64,000 nt of DNA from DATFLL01 sp035267785 (GTDB taxonomy: Bacteria > Pseudomonadota > Gammaproteobacteria > DATFLL01): assembly GCA_035267785.1 (NCBI GenBank), contig DATFLL010000108.1:1-64000 (forward strand), written 5' to 3'. The translations under genes and the position numbers were made by a program. The notes under the pieces were generated by a model, which saw only the letters and a program-made list of their open reading frames with translations, ran no database searches and had not been told where the DNA came from. Below are positions 41,323 to 53,089 of the stretch, one piece after another (the first letter of the stretch is position 1; each line of letters opens with the position of its first letter).

Positions 41323-43394
41323 GCGGGGCGCGCGACCTGCTGATCGAGATCGGCACCGAGGAGCTGCCGCCCAAGGCGCTGCGCCGCCTGTCCGAGGCCT
41401 TCGAAAAGGGTGTCGCCGATGGCTTGGCGCGCGCCGAGCTAAACCACAGCGGCATCACCGCCTACGCCAGTCCGCGCCGCCTCGCGGTCCTGGTCCGATC
41501 CCTGGCCGTTCGCCAGCCGGACCAGACCCAGCAGCGCCGCGGCCCGGCGCTGCAGGCGGCATTCGGCGAGGATGGCTGCCCCACGAAGGCGGCCGAGGGC
41601 TTTGCGCGCTCCTGCGGCGTTGCGGTCGAGGACCTGGACAAGCTCGAGACCGATAAGGGTGCCTGGCTGGTCTTCAACAGTCACCAGGTCGGATCGCCGG
41701 CGTCAGAGCTTGTCCCGAAGATCGTGCAAGAGGCGCTGGATCGCCTGCCCATTCCCCGGCGCATGCGTTGGGGCGCGCTCGAGGAGCAGTTCGTGCGTCC
41801 GGTTCACTGGTTGGTCCTGCTCCACGGCGACGAGGTGATTGACGCCGAGCTGCTGGGGGTGCGCAGCGGACGGCAGACGCACGGCCATCGCTTCCATCAT
41901 CCAGGCACGCTGTATATCGGCGAGCCGGCGGCCTATGCGCCGCTGCTGGAGACCGAGGGCCATGTGCTGGCGGATTTCGAGGCCAGGCGCGAGGCCGTGC
42001 GCGCGCAGGTTCTGGAGGCAGCCGCACAGCTGGAGGGCGGCGCCGTCATCGACGAGGACTTGCTCGACGAGGTGACCGCAATGGTCGAGTGGCCGGTGCC
42101 GGTGGTGGGCCGTTTCGATGCGCGTTTCCTGGAGGTTCCCGCCGAGGCGCTCATCTCGACCATGAAGTCCAATCAGAAGTACTTCCACGTACTGGACGCC
42201 GACGGGGCCCTCATGCCCTGCTTCATCGCGATCAGCAATATTGAAAGTCGCGAGCCCGAAAAGGTGCGCGAGGGCAACGAGCGCGTCATCGCTCCACGGC
42301 TGGCCGATGCGGAGTTCTTCTGGAATCAGGATCGCAAGCAAAGCCTGCACAGCCGACTCGAGTCGCTCAAGCAGGTGGTGTTCCAGAAGAAGCTCGGCAC
42401 CCTGTTCGACAAGGCCGAACGCGTGGCCGCGCTGGCCAAATCGGTGGCGGAGGCGATAGGGGCCGAGCCGTTAGAGGCCGAGCGCGCCGGCATACTCAGC
42501 AAATGCGATCTCATGACAGACATGGTCGGCGAGTTCCCCGAGCTGCAGGGCATCATGGGACGCTACTATGCCCGTCACGACGGCGAGCCCGAGACGGTGG
42601 CCGTCGCCCTCGACGAGCTGTATATGCCGCGCTTTGCAGGCGATGCGCTGCCGGCTAGCGCGATCGGTCAGGCCTTGGCCATCGCCGATCGGCTCGACAC
42701 CCTGGTCGGGATCTTCGGCATCGGTCAGAGCCCGACGGGAGACAAGGACCCCTTCGCTCTGCGCCGGGCCGCCCTGGGCGTGTTGCGTACGATTATCGAG
42801 TGCGAATTGCCGCTCGACCTGGAGGCGGCGCTGCGCGCAGCGGCAGGGGGTTTTGCGAAGGGGACGCTGTCGGGTCAGGTCGTGGCGGAGGTCTTCGACT
42901 TCATGATGGAGCGCCTGCGCGGCTACTTCATCGAACGCGGCCACGCGCACGACACGTTCGAAGCCGTGCTGGCCCAGCGGCCGACGCGCCCCGCGGACTT
43001 CGCCGCGCGGGTGGCGGCCGTCGGCACGTTCCGAGAGCTGCCCGAGGCCGAGAGCCTGGCCGCGGCGAACAAGCGGATATCAAATATACTGCGCCAGGCC
43101 GGCGGCGAGGTGGAAGGTACGGTCGCGAGCGAGCGTCTGGTGGAACCTGCCGAACGGGCGCTGGACGAGCGCGTGCACGCCCTGGCCGACGAGGTGGCGC
43201 CGCTGATCGCAGCCGCCGAGTACACGGGGGCGCTCAAACGCCTGGCCACCCTGCGGGAGCCCGTGGACACGTTCTTCGATGATGTGATGGTGATGGCCGA
43301 GGATCCCGCTCTGCGCGCAAATCGCCTCGCGCTGCTGAACCGGATGCGCAATCTGTTCCTTGAGGTCGCCGACCTGTCGCAGCTGCAGCACTGA
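41319..43394 (+). CDS. glyS: glycyl-tRNA synthetase beta subunit
   Basis: A 691-residue tRNA-binding subunit of the tetrameric glycyl-tRNA synthetase. It begins DLLIEIGTEELPPKALRRL and contains PKRMRWG-like IPRRMRWGALEEQFVRPVHW, the SNIESREPEKVREGNERVI block with an HD-like region, and a C-terminal anticodon-binding domain ending FFDDVMVMAEDPALRANRL. Length and order match the family. The start overlaps the glyQ stop by four bases. Confidence 0.96.
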
Positions 43395-43412
43395 ACATCC
43401 GAGGATAGGGCC

Positions 43413-43754
43413 ATGTCCACGCCAATCGACAACGATTCATACGACGCCATGCTTGCTGCGGTACAGGCCTTCCACGACAAGCACGATTTCCCCAACCGCG
43501 GCGGCGAGGAGATGACCTATCGCCTCGCGTTGATGGCCGAGGAGCTCGGTGAGATCGCCGCCTGCGTAACCAAAGGCAAGCCGAAGGAGGCACTGGCCGA
43601 GGAGGTCGCCGACCTGCTTATCCTGCTCATCGGCACCGCAATCGCGGCGGACTTCGATCTGAAGCAGGCCTTCTGGGAGAAGATGCAAAAGATAATGCAG
43701 CGCGAATCCCGTATGGTGGACGGGCGTGTCCGGGTATCGGAATTCAGGGATTGA
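43413..43754 (+). CDS. MazG-like nucleotide pyrophosphohydrolase-related protein
   Basis: A 113-residue all-alpha protein with the MazG/dUTPase-2 metal-binding signature: MAEELGEIAACV and, 17 residues on, LAEEVADLLILLIG (ExxE...ExxD). Such proteins usually hydrolyse non-canonical nucleoside triphosphates. It lies between glyS and gmhB; a house-cleaning role is inferred. Substrate not known. Confidence 0.8.
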   Translation: MSTPIDNDSYDAMLAAVQAFHDKHDFPNRGGEEMTYRLALMAEELGEIAACVTKGKPKEALAEEVADLLILLIGTAIAADFDLKQAFWEKMQKIMQRESRMVDGRVRVSEFRD

Positions 43755-43805
43755 AGTGCGGTGGATAGGGGCGCCTGCGGTGCGCACATTGGAAGAGCGT
43801 AAACG

Positions 43806-44354
43806 ATGAAACTCATCATTCTCGATCGAGACGGCGTGATCAATGAAGACTCGGACGATTACATCAAGTCGCCCGAGGAGTTCATACCGCTGCCGGGCAG
43901 CCTGGAGGCCATCGCGCGGCTCAACCACGCCGGCTTTCGCGTCTTGGTGGCAACCAATCAGTCGGGGATCGCCCGCGGCCTGTTCGACCTGGACACGCTG
44001 CACCGAATCCACGAAAAGCTGCGCCGCCAGCTCGCGGCGCTCGGCGGGGAGATCGAGGCCATTCTCTTTTGTCCGCATGGTCCCGATGACAACTGCACCT
44101 GCCGCAAACCCAAGCCGGGATTGCTGCGCGACATCGCCGATCGCCTGCAGTTTTCGCTCGAGGAGGTGCCCGCTGTGGGTGACTCGTTGCGCGACTTGCA
44201 AGCGGCTCAGGCCGTCGGCGCGCGGCCCCTGCTCGTACGGACCGGCAAGGGTGAACGCACGCTGGCCCAGGGTGAGGGCCTTGAGGGCGTTCCCGTATAC
44301 GCCGATCTCGCCAGCGCGGTCGAGGCCCTGCTTGCCGAGTCGGGGGACAGCTGA
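43806..44354 (+). CDS. gmhB: D-glycero-beta-D-manno-heptose-1,7-bisphosphate 7-phosphatase
   Basis: A 182-residue HAD phosphatase: nucleophile motif ILDRDGVINED, motif II VATNQSGIARG, the zinc-binding CPHGPDDNCTCRKPKPGLL typical of GmhB, and motif VGDSLRDLQAAQ. It removes the 7-phosphate in ADP-heptose synthesis for the lipopolysaccharide inner core. The acyltransferase gene follows within three to six bases, a pairing seen in many proteobacteria. Confidence 0.93.
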   Translation: MKLIILDRDGVINEDSDDYIKSPEEFIPLPGSLEAIARLNHAGFRVLVATNQSGIARGLFDLDTLHRIHEKLRRQLAALGGEIEAILFCPHGPDDNCTCRKPKPGLLRDIADRLQFSLEEVPAVGDSLRDLQAAQAVGARPLLVRTGKGERTLAQGEGLEGVPVYADLASAVEALLAESGDS

Positions 44355-44357
44355 GAC

Positions 44358-45092
44358 GTGATGTTGCTGCGGTCGCTCGTATTCCAGCTCGGCTGGGTGA
44401 TCAGTACCATCTTCTTCGGGCTGACGACGCTGCTCACCGCACCGCTGCCGTTCGAGTGGCGGTGGCACTATGTGCGTCTGTTCGCGCTGTTCAACCTTTG
44501 GATGCTCGAGCAAGTGTGCCGACTGCGATTCGAGGTCGAAGGTATCGAACGGATTCCCGCCGGCCCCGCGATTATCTTTTCCAAACACCAGTCAACCTGG
44601 GAGACGCTCATGCTGCAGCGCGTCTTTCCCCCGCTGGTGTGGGTGCTCAAGCGCGAGCTGCTGTGGATTCCGTTCTTCGGCTGGGGGCTGGCGCTCATGC
44701 GGCCCATTGCCATCAATCGCAAGGCGGGGCGCCACGCGATGCACCAGGTGGTCCAGCAGGGCACGGCGCGCCTGCGGGCGGGGCGCTGGGTGGTGATCTT
44801 CCCCGAGGGCACCCGCGTGGCCCCCGGAACCCGCGGGCGGTATCGCGCGGGCGGCGCCATGTTGGCCGAGCAGAGCGGTTTTCCCATCGTCCCCGTGGCG
44901 CACAATGCCGGCGAATTCTGGCCCAAAGGCGGATTTCTGATTCGCCCGGGCGTGATCAAGGTCGTCATCGGCCCGACCATCGCCGCGAGCGGTCGCTCCC
45001 ATGAGGAGCTTCTGGCCGAGACCCGGACCTGGATCGAATCGACCATGGCGCGTATCAGCGCCGTTCCGTATCCCGAACCCGACGTCGACTGA
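44358..45092 (+). CDS. 1-acyl-sn-glycerol-3-phosphate acyltransferase (PlsC-like)
   Basis: A 244-residue membrane acyltransferase. An N-terminal hydrophobic anchor (about 5-28) is followed by the catalytic block FSKHQSTWETLML, which has His and Glu in the HX4D position (HX4E), and by the phosphate-binding VIFPEGTR. It transfers acyl chains to lysophosphatidate. GTG 44358 and ATG 44361 are both possible starts, just after the gmhB stop. Confidence 0.9.
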   Translation: MMLLRSLVFQLGWVISTIFFGLTTLLTAPLPFEWRWHYVRLFALFNLWMLEQVCRLRFEVEGIERIPAGPAIIFSKHQSTWETLMLQRVFPPLVWVLKRELLWIPFFGWGLALMRPIAINRKAGRHAMHQVVQQGTARLRAGRWVVIFPEGTRVAPGTRGRYRAGGAMLAEQSGFPIVPVAHNAGEFWPKGGFLIRPGVIKVVIGPTIAASGRSHEELLAETRTWIESTMARISAVPYPEPDVD

Positions 45093-45156
45093 AACGCCCG
45101 GCAAACGGCGCGAGGTGGCGCCCGGCGGGGGCCCTGCTCAAAATATCGTTAAATCA

Positions 45157-45165
45157 TGATATACT
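45157..45165 (+). promoter_or_regulatory. extended -10 promoter before fbp
   Basis: TGATATACT is a TGn-extended -10 in an AT-rich patch (45140-45172), 118 bp before the fbp start. No good -35 is needed for this class. Transcription would start near 45172, so the hairpin and T run at 45179-45220 fall inside the leader. Confidence 0.55.
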
Positions 45166-45178
45166 GATAGGATTTGCC

Positions 45179-45229
45179 GCCCGGAGCTGGGCCAACGAGG
45201 GCCGGCCGGGCCGTTTTTTTGTGGCCCGG
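45179..45229 (+). promoter_or_regulatory. attenuator-like terminator/antiterminator in the fbp leader
   Basis: GCCCGG (45179-45184) pairs with CCGGGC (45206-45211), enclosing a GGCC/GGCC inner stem, and is followed by seven T (45214-45220): an intrinsic terminator. The same CCGGGCC (45206-45212) can instead pair perfectly with GGCCCGG (45223-45229) across the T run, which would break the terminator. If the promoter at 45157 is used this is an attenuator for fbp; otherwise it simply ends the plsC transcript. Confidence 0.55.
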
Positions 45230-45282
45230 CGTCTCGTTACACGGCGATACGAATTTGATTCCGTAAATTTAGAGGCAATAAC

Positions 45283-46317
45283 ATGCACAATCGTAGCACG
45301 ATTACGCAATTTATCATCGAGGAACAGCGCCGCATCGAGGGGGCGACGGGCGATTTCACGTCGTTGCTCAACGATGTCGTCACCGCCTGCAAAATCATCT
45401 CGAACATGGTGAATCACGGCACGCTGGCCGGCGTTCTGGGCAGCGCCGGGACGGAGAACGTTCAGGGCGAGACGCAAAAGAAGCTCGATATCATCTCCAA
45501 CGAGGTATTCCTGCGCCAGAACGAGTGGGCGGGACACCTGGCGGCGATGGCCTCCGAGGAGATGGAAGACGTATACGCCATTCCGAAGGAATATCCTCGC
45601 GGCAAGTACCTGCTGGTTTTCGATCCGCTGGACGGCTCCTCGAACATCGATGTGAATGTGTCGGTGGGCACGATCTTTTCGATCCTGCGCTGCCCGGGCG
45701 AATGCAAGGACAAGCCGGCGTCCGAGGCGTTCCTTCAGCCCGGCACCGAGCAGGTCTGCGCCGGGTACGCGCTGTACGGGCCGTCGACCATGATGGTCCT
45801 GACGACGGGCAACGGCGTGAACGGCTTCACCCTGGACCAGAACATCGGCGAGTTCCTGCTCACTCACCCGAATATGACGATCCCCCAGGATACGAGTGAG
45901 TTTGCGATCAATGCCTCCAATATGCGCTTCTGGGAGACCCCGGTTAAGCGTTACATCGACGAGTGCCTGGCCGGAAAGGAAGGCAGCCGCGGACGGGACT
46001 TCAACATGCGTTGGATTGCCTCGATGGTGGCCGAGGTGCACCGCATCCTGACCCGGGGGGGCGTGTTCCTGTACCCGCTGGACGAGAAGATGAAGGCCAA
46101 GGGCCAGGGCGGCAAGTTGCGACTGATGTACGAGGCCAACCCGATGGCCTTTATCGTCGAGCAGGCCGGTGGCCAGGCGAGCACCGGGCGCGAGCGTATC
46201 CTGGATCTGCGCCCGAGCGACCTGCACCAGCGCGTACCCGTGATCCTCGGGTCCAAGAACGAGGTGGCTCGCATCGAGGACTACCACCGCGACGGCAAGG
46301 CCCAGAGCGCCGCCTGA
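45283..46317 (+). CDS. fbp: fructose-1,6-bisphosphatase class I
   Basis: A 344-residue metal-dependent phosphatase producing fructose 6-phosphate for gluconeogenesis and, in autotrophs, the Calvin cycle. It has VQGETQKKLDIISNE, the metal-site motif LLVFDPLDGSSNIDVNVSVG, and YEANPMAFIVEQAGG near the active site. Length matches E. coli Fbp (about 332). It is monocistronic with an attenuator-like leader and a strong terminator. Confidence 0.96.
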   Translation: MHNRSTITQFIIEEQRRIEGATGDFTSLLNDVVTACKIISNMVNHGTLAGVLGSAGTENVQGETQKKLDIISNEVFLRQNEWAGHLAAMASEEMEDVYAIPKEYPRGKYLLVFDPLDGSSNIDVNVSVGTIFSILRCPGECKDKPASEAFLQPGTEQVCAGYALYGPSTMMVLTTGNGVNGFTLDQNIGEFLLTHPNMTIPQDTSEFAINASNMRFWETPVKRYIDECLAGKEGSRGRDFNMRWIASMVAEVHRILTRGGVFLYPLDEKMKAKGQGGKLRLMYEANPMAFIVEQAGGQASTGRERILDLRPSDLHQRVPVILGSKNEVARIEDYHRDGKAQSAA

Positions 46318-46337
46318 GGCGGTCACCGGCCAGAAAG

Positions 46338-46374
46338 AAACCCCGATCCGTCATGCGGGTCGGGGTTTTTGTTT
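46338..46374. terminator. intrinsic terminator between fbp and gyrB, probably bidirectional
   Basis: An 8-bp stem AACCCCGA/TCGGGGTT (46339-46346 and 46360-46367) is followed on the plus strand by TTTTTGTTT. On the minus strand the reverse side ends in TTTCTTTC, so it may also stop gyrB transcription, whose stop codon is about 35 bp away. Confidence 0.88.
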
Positions 46375-46408
46375 GGCTATCGTGTAAGCGAGCGCTTACT
46401 TCAAGTCG

Positions 46409-48826
<2,418 letters not shown>

Positions 48827-48856
48827 GAGTTGGCCTCCTCGTGAGCAATCGCGCCA

Positions 48857-49933
48857 TTATACCACTTCGTGGACCGCCCCGTGTTCCACGTGGAACAGCT
48901 TGCATTCCGGCCATGCCGACAGGTCGAGGAGATCCCGTTCGGTGCTCGTCACGAACACCTGGGCCCCCACCTCCCCCAGCAACGCCAGCAGCCGCCCCCT
49001 ACGTTCCCGGTCCAGCTCGGCCGGAAGGTCGTCTACCAGGAGCAGGCATCGATCCGGGCTCAACGTCCCCAGCAGCCGGACCTGCGCCAGGCGCATGGCG
49101 GCCACCAGCAGCTTCTGCTGGCCCCGAGACAGGCTTTGCTGAACCCGGACTCCGTCGACCCGCATCGTGATGTCGGCCCGATGCGGACCCTGCCGCGTGA
49201 ACCCTGCCTCCCGATCGCCCTTGAGTCCGCTAGCCAGCGCCCCCTCGTAGCTCATGTCCTTCGACCAGCCCCGCAGGAGCTGGAACTCGACCGGTAGCCC
49301 AAGAAGCCTTTCCACATAGTCGTCCAACCAGGGCCGCAACCGATCCAGATAGGATTCTCGCGCCCTGGAGAGCGCAGCCGCATGACTGATCAGCGAGTCA
49401 TTCCACAGGGTGATGGCGCCATCCGGCCCGCCTTGGCGTAACGCCGCATTTCGCTGCCGCAGCGCCCGATGGTATCCCCGCCACGCCTCGATGAAGCCAT
49501 GTTCCACGTGGAACACACCCCAGTCCAAGAACTGTCGTCTGAACCGGGGTCCCTGCTCGAGCACCTCATGGCTTTCCGGGTTGATCACCTGCACCGGCAG
49601 CCACCGCGCCAGTTCGGCGGCGCGGTCCACGTTCGTCCCCGCCACCCGAATGCGCGTCTCCCGCAGCGTCCGCTCGATCCCCAGCGCCACCTCCGACCCG
49701 TCCGCCCGGCTGCGCCGGCCGAAGACCGTCAGGCCTTCGCTTCCTCGCTGGATCACTTGTTTGATATGAGGCGTCCGAAAGGAACGGGCCAATCCCAGAA
49801 TGTGGATCGCCTCGAGGAGACTCGTCTTTCCGCTGGCGTTCGCCCCGAAGATCACATTACACGAGGGACTGGGCGTCAGCGTCGCTTCTGCAATGTTGCG
49901 CACATGGCGCAGCTCCAACCGGACGAGGCTCAT
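48857..49933 (-). CDS. recF: DNA replication and repair protein RecF
   Basis: A 358-residue SMC-like ATPase: RHVRNIAEATLTPSPSCNVI, Walker A FGANASGKTSLLEAI, the ABC-type signature SRGQQKLLVAAMRLAQ, and Walker B LLLVDDLPAELD. It loads RecA at gaps together with RecO and RecR. It starts 12 bp after the dnaN stop in the conserved dnaA-dnaN-recF-gyrB order. Confidence 0.97.
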   Translation of the reverse strand: MSLVRLELRHVRNIAEATLTPSPSCNVIFGANASGKTSLLEAIHILGLARSFRTPHIKQVIQRGSEGLTVFGRRSRADGSEVALGIERTLRETRIRVAGTNVDRAAELARWLPVQVINPESHEVLEQGPRFRRQFLDWGVFHVEHGFIEAWRGYHRALRQRNAALRQGGPDGAITLWNDSLISHAAALSRARESYLDRLRPWLDDYVERLLGLPVEFQLLRGWSKDMSYEGALASGLKGDREAGFTRQGPHRADITMRVDGVRVQQSLSRGQQKLLVAAMRLAQVRLLGTLSPDRCLLLVDDLPAELDRERRGRLLALLGEVGAQVFVTSTERDLLDLSAWPECKLFHVEHGAVHEVV

Positions 49934-49945
49934 TGGGCCCGGGCG

Positions 49946-51046
49946 TCACAGCCGCATCGGCATGACCACGTACTGGCAATTAGCCTCCTCGGCACCCTCG
50001 ATGAGACAGCTGCTGTTCGAGTCGGTCATGGTCACGCTCACCTGCCCTGACTTGAGCGCCGCCAAGGCATCCAGCAGGTAGCTGACATTGAAACCGATCT
50101 CGAATTCCTCGCCCTGGTATTGCACCTCGAGCTCTTCCTCGGCCTCTTCCTGCTCCGGGTTATGCACCGTCGCTTTCAGCAAGTTCGCCGACAACTGCAG
50201 GCGAATACCGCGGAATTTCTCGTTCGACAGCACCGACGCCCTGATGAACGCCTGGCGCAGCGCCTCCCGGTCGCTCTTCATCACCCGATCGCCACCGGTC
50301 GGCACCACCCGCTCATAGTCCGGGAAACGCCCTTCGATCAACTTCGAGGTAAACGTCACCTCAGGCAGGTTCAGTTTGATGTGATTCGCACCAACCTGGA
50401 CCTCGACCTCATCGTCCGAGTCCTCCAGCAGCCGAGCCAGCTCGAGCACCCCCTTGCGAGGTACGATCAGCTGGCGCGACTCCTCCACCGACAGCTCCGT
50501 ATCGACCCGGCACAGCGCCAGGCGATGTCCGTCCGTTGCCACGGCGCGAAGCACTTTGTTGCCGAGCTCGAGCATCAGCCCGTTCAGATAATACCGCACG
50601 TCCTGATGCGCCATCGCAAACTGCGTTTGCTCGATCAGCATCTTCAGGTCGCGCTGTGCCACCGCGAAGCTGAACGGGGCCTCGATGGGATCGATATTCG
50701 GAAACTCACTCGCCGGCAGGGTTGCCAACGCAAACCGGCTCTTGCCCGATCGGATGACCGCCCGCTCTTTTTCGACCTTCAGTTCCAGCGTCGCTTGTTC
50801 CGGGAGTGTGCGACAGATGTCCATGAACTTACGCGCCGGCAGGGTAATCTCTCCGTCCTCCGCCCCCGGTACCGTCGTCTGCGCGATCATTTCCACTTCC
50901 AGGTCGGTACCGGTCATGGCCAGCGTCCCGTCGTTGACCACCAACAGGATGTTGGACAACACCGGCAGACTCTGGCGCCGTTCCACCACGCCGCTCACCA
51001 TCTGCAATGGCTTGAGCAGCGACTCTCGCTGGATCGTAAGCTTCAT
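49946..51046 (-). CDS. dnaN: DNA polymerase III sliding clamp, beta subunit
   Basis: A 366-residue clamp, the usual length, with three repeated domains. Visible are MKLTIQRESLLKPLQMVSGV, the RSGKSRFALATLPASEFPN stretch, HRLALCRVDTEL, and the C-terminal YVVMPMRL that forms part of the partner-binding pocket. It tethers polymerase to DNA. It follows dnaA after a 275-bp gap that holds DnaA boxes. Confidence 0.98.
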   Translation of the reverse strand: MKLTIQRESLLKPLQMVSGVVERRQSLPVLSNILLVVNDGTLAMTGTDLEVEMIAQTTVPGAEDGEITLPARKFMDICRTLPEQATLELKVEKERAVIRSGKSRFALATLPASEFPNIDPIEAPFSFAVAQRDLKMLIEQTQFAMAHQDVRYYLNGLMLELGNKVLRAVATDGHRLALCRVDTELSVEESRQLIVPRKGVLELARLLEDSDDEVEVQVGANHIKLNLPEVTFTSKLIEGRFPDYERVVPTGGDRVMKSDREALRQAFIRASVLSNEKFRGIRLQLSANLLKATVHNPEQEEAEEELEVQYQGEEFEIGFNVSYLLDALAALKSGQVSVTMTDSNSSCLIEGAEEANCQYVVMPMRL

Positions 51047-51321
51047 ATGACCGTGCTTCCTTCTTGTCCTAGGTCCAACCAGGCTCTTCGCTCTTCTATT
51101 ATCTTAAATCTTAAAGATCTAAACCTTATTGAACCTGTTATTAGTCTCGCCCGTTTCTGTGGTTAACTCGTTAAAACCTTTCAATACAGTAACCTACACA
51201 CACAACAACCCTGTCCAAAAGACGCTGGAAATCGTTGGGTAGCCTGTGGACAACATGTGAGTCGTTTACCCTTGCGCCCATCAGACAATCTTATCCACAG
51301 TTTATCATCGATATATACAGC
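51047..51321. other. dnaA-dnaN intergenic region, candidate oriC
   Basis: The 275-bp gap contains one perfect DnaA box, TTATCCACA at 51291-51299, and two near matches on the other strand (TGTGGACAA at 51245-51253 and TGTGGTTAA at 51158-51166). A distinctly AT-rich stretch at about 51094-51150 could be the unwinding element. This layout fits an origin or a DnaA-autoregulated dnaN promoter region. The gap on the other side of dnaA has one perfect box, so which side hosts oriC is not settled. Confidence 0.5.
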
Positions 51322-52665
51322 TTATGTGCTCAGTGTTCTCAACAGGTTCGCATAATCCTCGCTAATGCGTTGGTCGGTCTCTTTGAGCTCGACGACCTTG
51401 CGACACCCGTGCAGGACCGTGGTGTGATCGCGCCCGCCGAATGCGTCCCCGATCTCCGGCAGGCTGTGGTTGGTCAACTCCTTGCACAAGGCCATCGCCA
51501 TCTGGCGCGGCCGGGCCACGGACCGCGAGCGGCGCTTGGACAGCAGGTCCGCCACGCGGATCTTGTAGTACTCGGCCACCGTCTTCTGGATGTTCTCAAT
51601 CGTGACCAGCTTCTCCTGCAGCGCGAGCAGGTCGCGCAGGGCCTCCTTGGCAAAGTCGAGTGTAATGGCCCGTCCCGTAAAGTGAGCATTCGCCATCACG
51701 CGACGCAGCGCCCCCTCGAGCTCGCGAATGTTGGAGCGGATACGTTTGGCGATAAAGAACGCCACTTCGTTGGGCAGGTCCACGCCGGACTGACTCGCCT
51801 TACTCATCAGAATGGCCACGCGGGTCTCGAGCTCCGGTGGTTCGATGGCCACCGTCAGTCCCCAGCCGAAGCGCGACTTCAGGCGCTCCTCCAGGCCGGC
51901 AACTTCTTTCGGGTAGCGGTCGCAGGTCATGATGACCTGCTGCTGGCCCTCCAACAGCGCGTTGAACGTATGGAAGAACTCCTCCTGGGAGCGTTCCTTG
52001 CCGGCGAAGAACTGGATGTCGTCGATCAGCAGCGCATCGACCGAGCGGTAGAAGCGTTTGAAATCGTTGATTGAATTGTGCTGCAGCGCCTTGACCATGT
52101 CACCGACGAAGCGCTCCGAGTGCAGGTACACGACCTTTGCCCCGGGTCGCAGCTTCTGCATCAGATTGCCTACAGCGTGCATAAGGTGGGTCTTACCCAA
52201 CCCGACCCCGCCGTAAATCAAGAGCGGGTTGTACGCCGCCCCCGGGTTTTCGGCCACCTGCATCGACGCGGCTCGCGCGAGCTGGTTGGACTTGCCGCCC
52301 ACAAAGCTGTCGAACGTGAAGTTGGGATTGAGGCTGCTGTTGTGGCTACGCGGCGCAACCGCAGGACCCGGGGCGGCGGGCCTGTCCGCCTCGGCGGGTG
52401 CGCCCGGTCCGGGGGCCGTTGCCCGGCTGCCAACCTCCAACAGCACCTGATACGCGGCCTCTTGCTCAACCTGGTCGACGATCGTGCTGATGCGTTCCAT
52501 CAACCGGTTGTTCACCCAGTCGAGCACGAACCGGTTCGGCGCCAGCAAGCGCAGGGTCTGGCCCTCGACCACCGCGTGCAGCGGGCGGATCCAGGTATTG
52601 AACTGCTGGGGGGAGAGCTCCCCCTCCAGCCGATCGAGACACTTTTGCCAGAGAGAGTGGGTCAC
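51322..52665 (-). CDS. dnaA: chromosomal replication initiator DnaA
   Basis: A 447-residue initiator: domain I (LWQKCLDRLEGELSPQQFNTWI), a Pro/Ala-rich linker (about 85-110), the AAA+ domain with Walker A YGGVGLGKTHLMHA, Walker B ALLIDDIQFF and FFHTFNALLEGQQQVI, and domain IV with the DnaA-box-binding GGRDHTTVLHGCRKV. It melts oriC and loads the helicase. dnaN, recF and gyrB follow on the same strand; rpmH diverges. Confidence 0.98.
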   Translation of the reverse strand: MTHSLWQKCLDRLEGELSPQQFNTWIRPLHAVVEGQTLRLLAPNRFVLDWVNNRLMERISTIVDQVEQEAAYQVLLEVGSRATAPGPGAPAEADRPAAPGPAVAPRSHNSSLNPNFTFDSFVGGKSNQLARAASMQVAENPGAAYNPLLIYGGVGLGKTHLMHAVGNLMQKLRPGAKVVYLHSERFVGDMVKALQHNSINDFKRFYRSVDALLIDDIQFFAGKERSQEEFFHTFNALLEGQQQVIMTCDRYPKEVAGLEERLKSRFGWGLTVAIEPPELETRVAILMSKASQSGVDLPNEVAFFIAKRIRSNIRELEGALRRVMANAHFTGRAITLDFAKEALRDLLALQEKLVTIENIQKTVAEYYKIRVADLLSKRRSRSVARPRQMAMALCKELTNHSLPEIGDAFGGRDHTTVLHGCRKVVELKETDQRISEDYANLLRTLST

Positions 52666-52752
52666 GCCTGGGTGTTCTGTGTTGAATTTCTTCTAGGGGC
52701 CGGAGCCTAATTCACCCCGGGAGACCGGCAAGTCTATACCCCTGGGCGCAAG

Positions 52753-52761
52753 TTATCCACA
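52753..52761. promoter_or_regulatory. DnaA box between dnaA and rpmH
   Basis: A perfect TTATCCACA lies about 90 bp upstream of the dnaA start. It may autoregulate dnaA or be part of an origin on this side, as in Pseudomonas. I saw no second perfect box or AT-rich unwinding stretch in this gap, which is mostly GC-rich. Confidence 0.6.
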
Positions 52762-52816
52762 CCCCATTCCCCAGCGTTAAGCCCGCGCCCCACGGGCGTC
52801 GAATGTCCCCTCAAGG

Positions 52817-52846
52817 TTGACAAAAGCCCTCTCCTGACAGTATCTT
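52817..52846 (+). promoter_or_regulatory. sigma70 promoter of rpmH-rnpA
   Basis: A perfect TTGACA at 52817-52822 and TATCTT at 52841-52846 are 18 bp apart. Transcription would begin near 52853, giving a leader of about 90 bases before rpmH. Confidence 0.75.
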
Positions 52847-52944
52847 GCCGGACTTTTCCGCGCCCGGGGCAAGAGGGGCGTCCCAATCGCCCGCCCGGCT
52901 TCCACACGCGCGACACGACACTACGGATATTACGGACTACGGCC

Positions 52945-53079
52945 ATGAAAAGAACCTTTCAGCCCAGCGTGCTCAAGCGCAAGCGCAATCACGGTTTCCG
53001 TGCGCGGATGAAGACCCGCGGCGGTCGCCTCGTCCTCAAGGCACGCCGCGCCAAGGGCCGCGCTCGGCTGTCCGTCTGA
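52945..53079 (+). CDS. rpmH: ribosomal protein bL34
   Basis: A 44-residue highly basic protein, MKRTFQPSVLKRKRNHGF followed by RARMKTRGGR and ending ARLSV, the standard bL34 sequence of the large ribosomal subunit. It lies next to rnpA as in nearly all bacteria, 10 bp before it, and is divergent from dnaA. Confidence 0.98.
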   Translation: MKRTFQPSVLKRKRNHGFRARMKTRGGRLVLKARRAKGRARLSV

Positions 53080-53089
53080 TAAGCGGATC

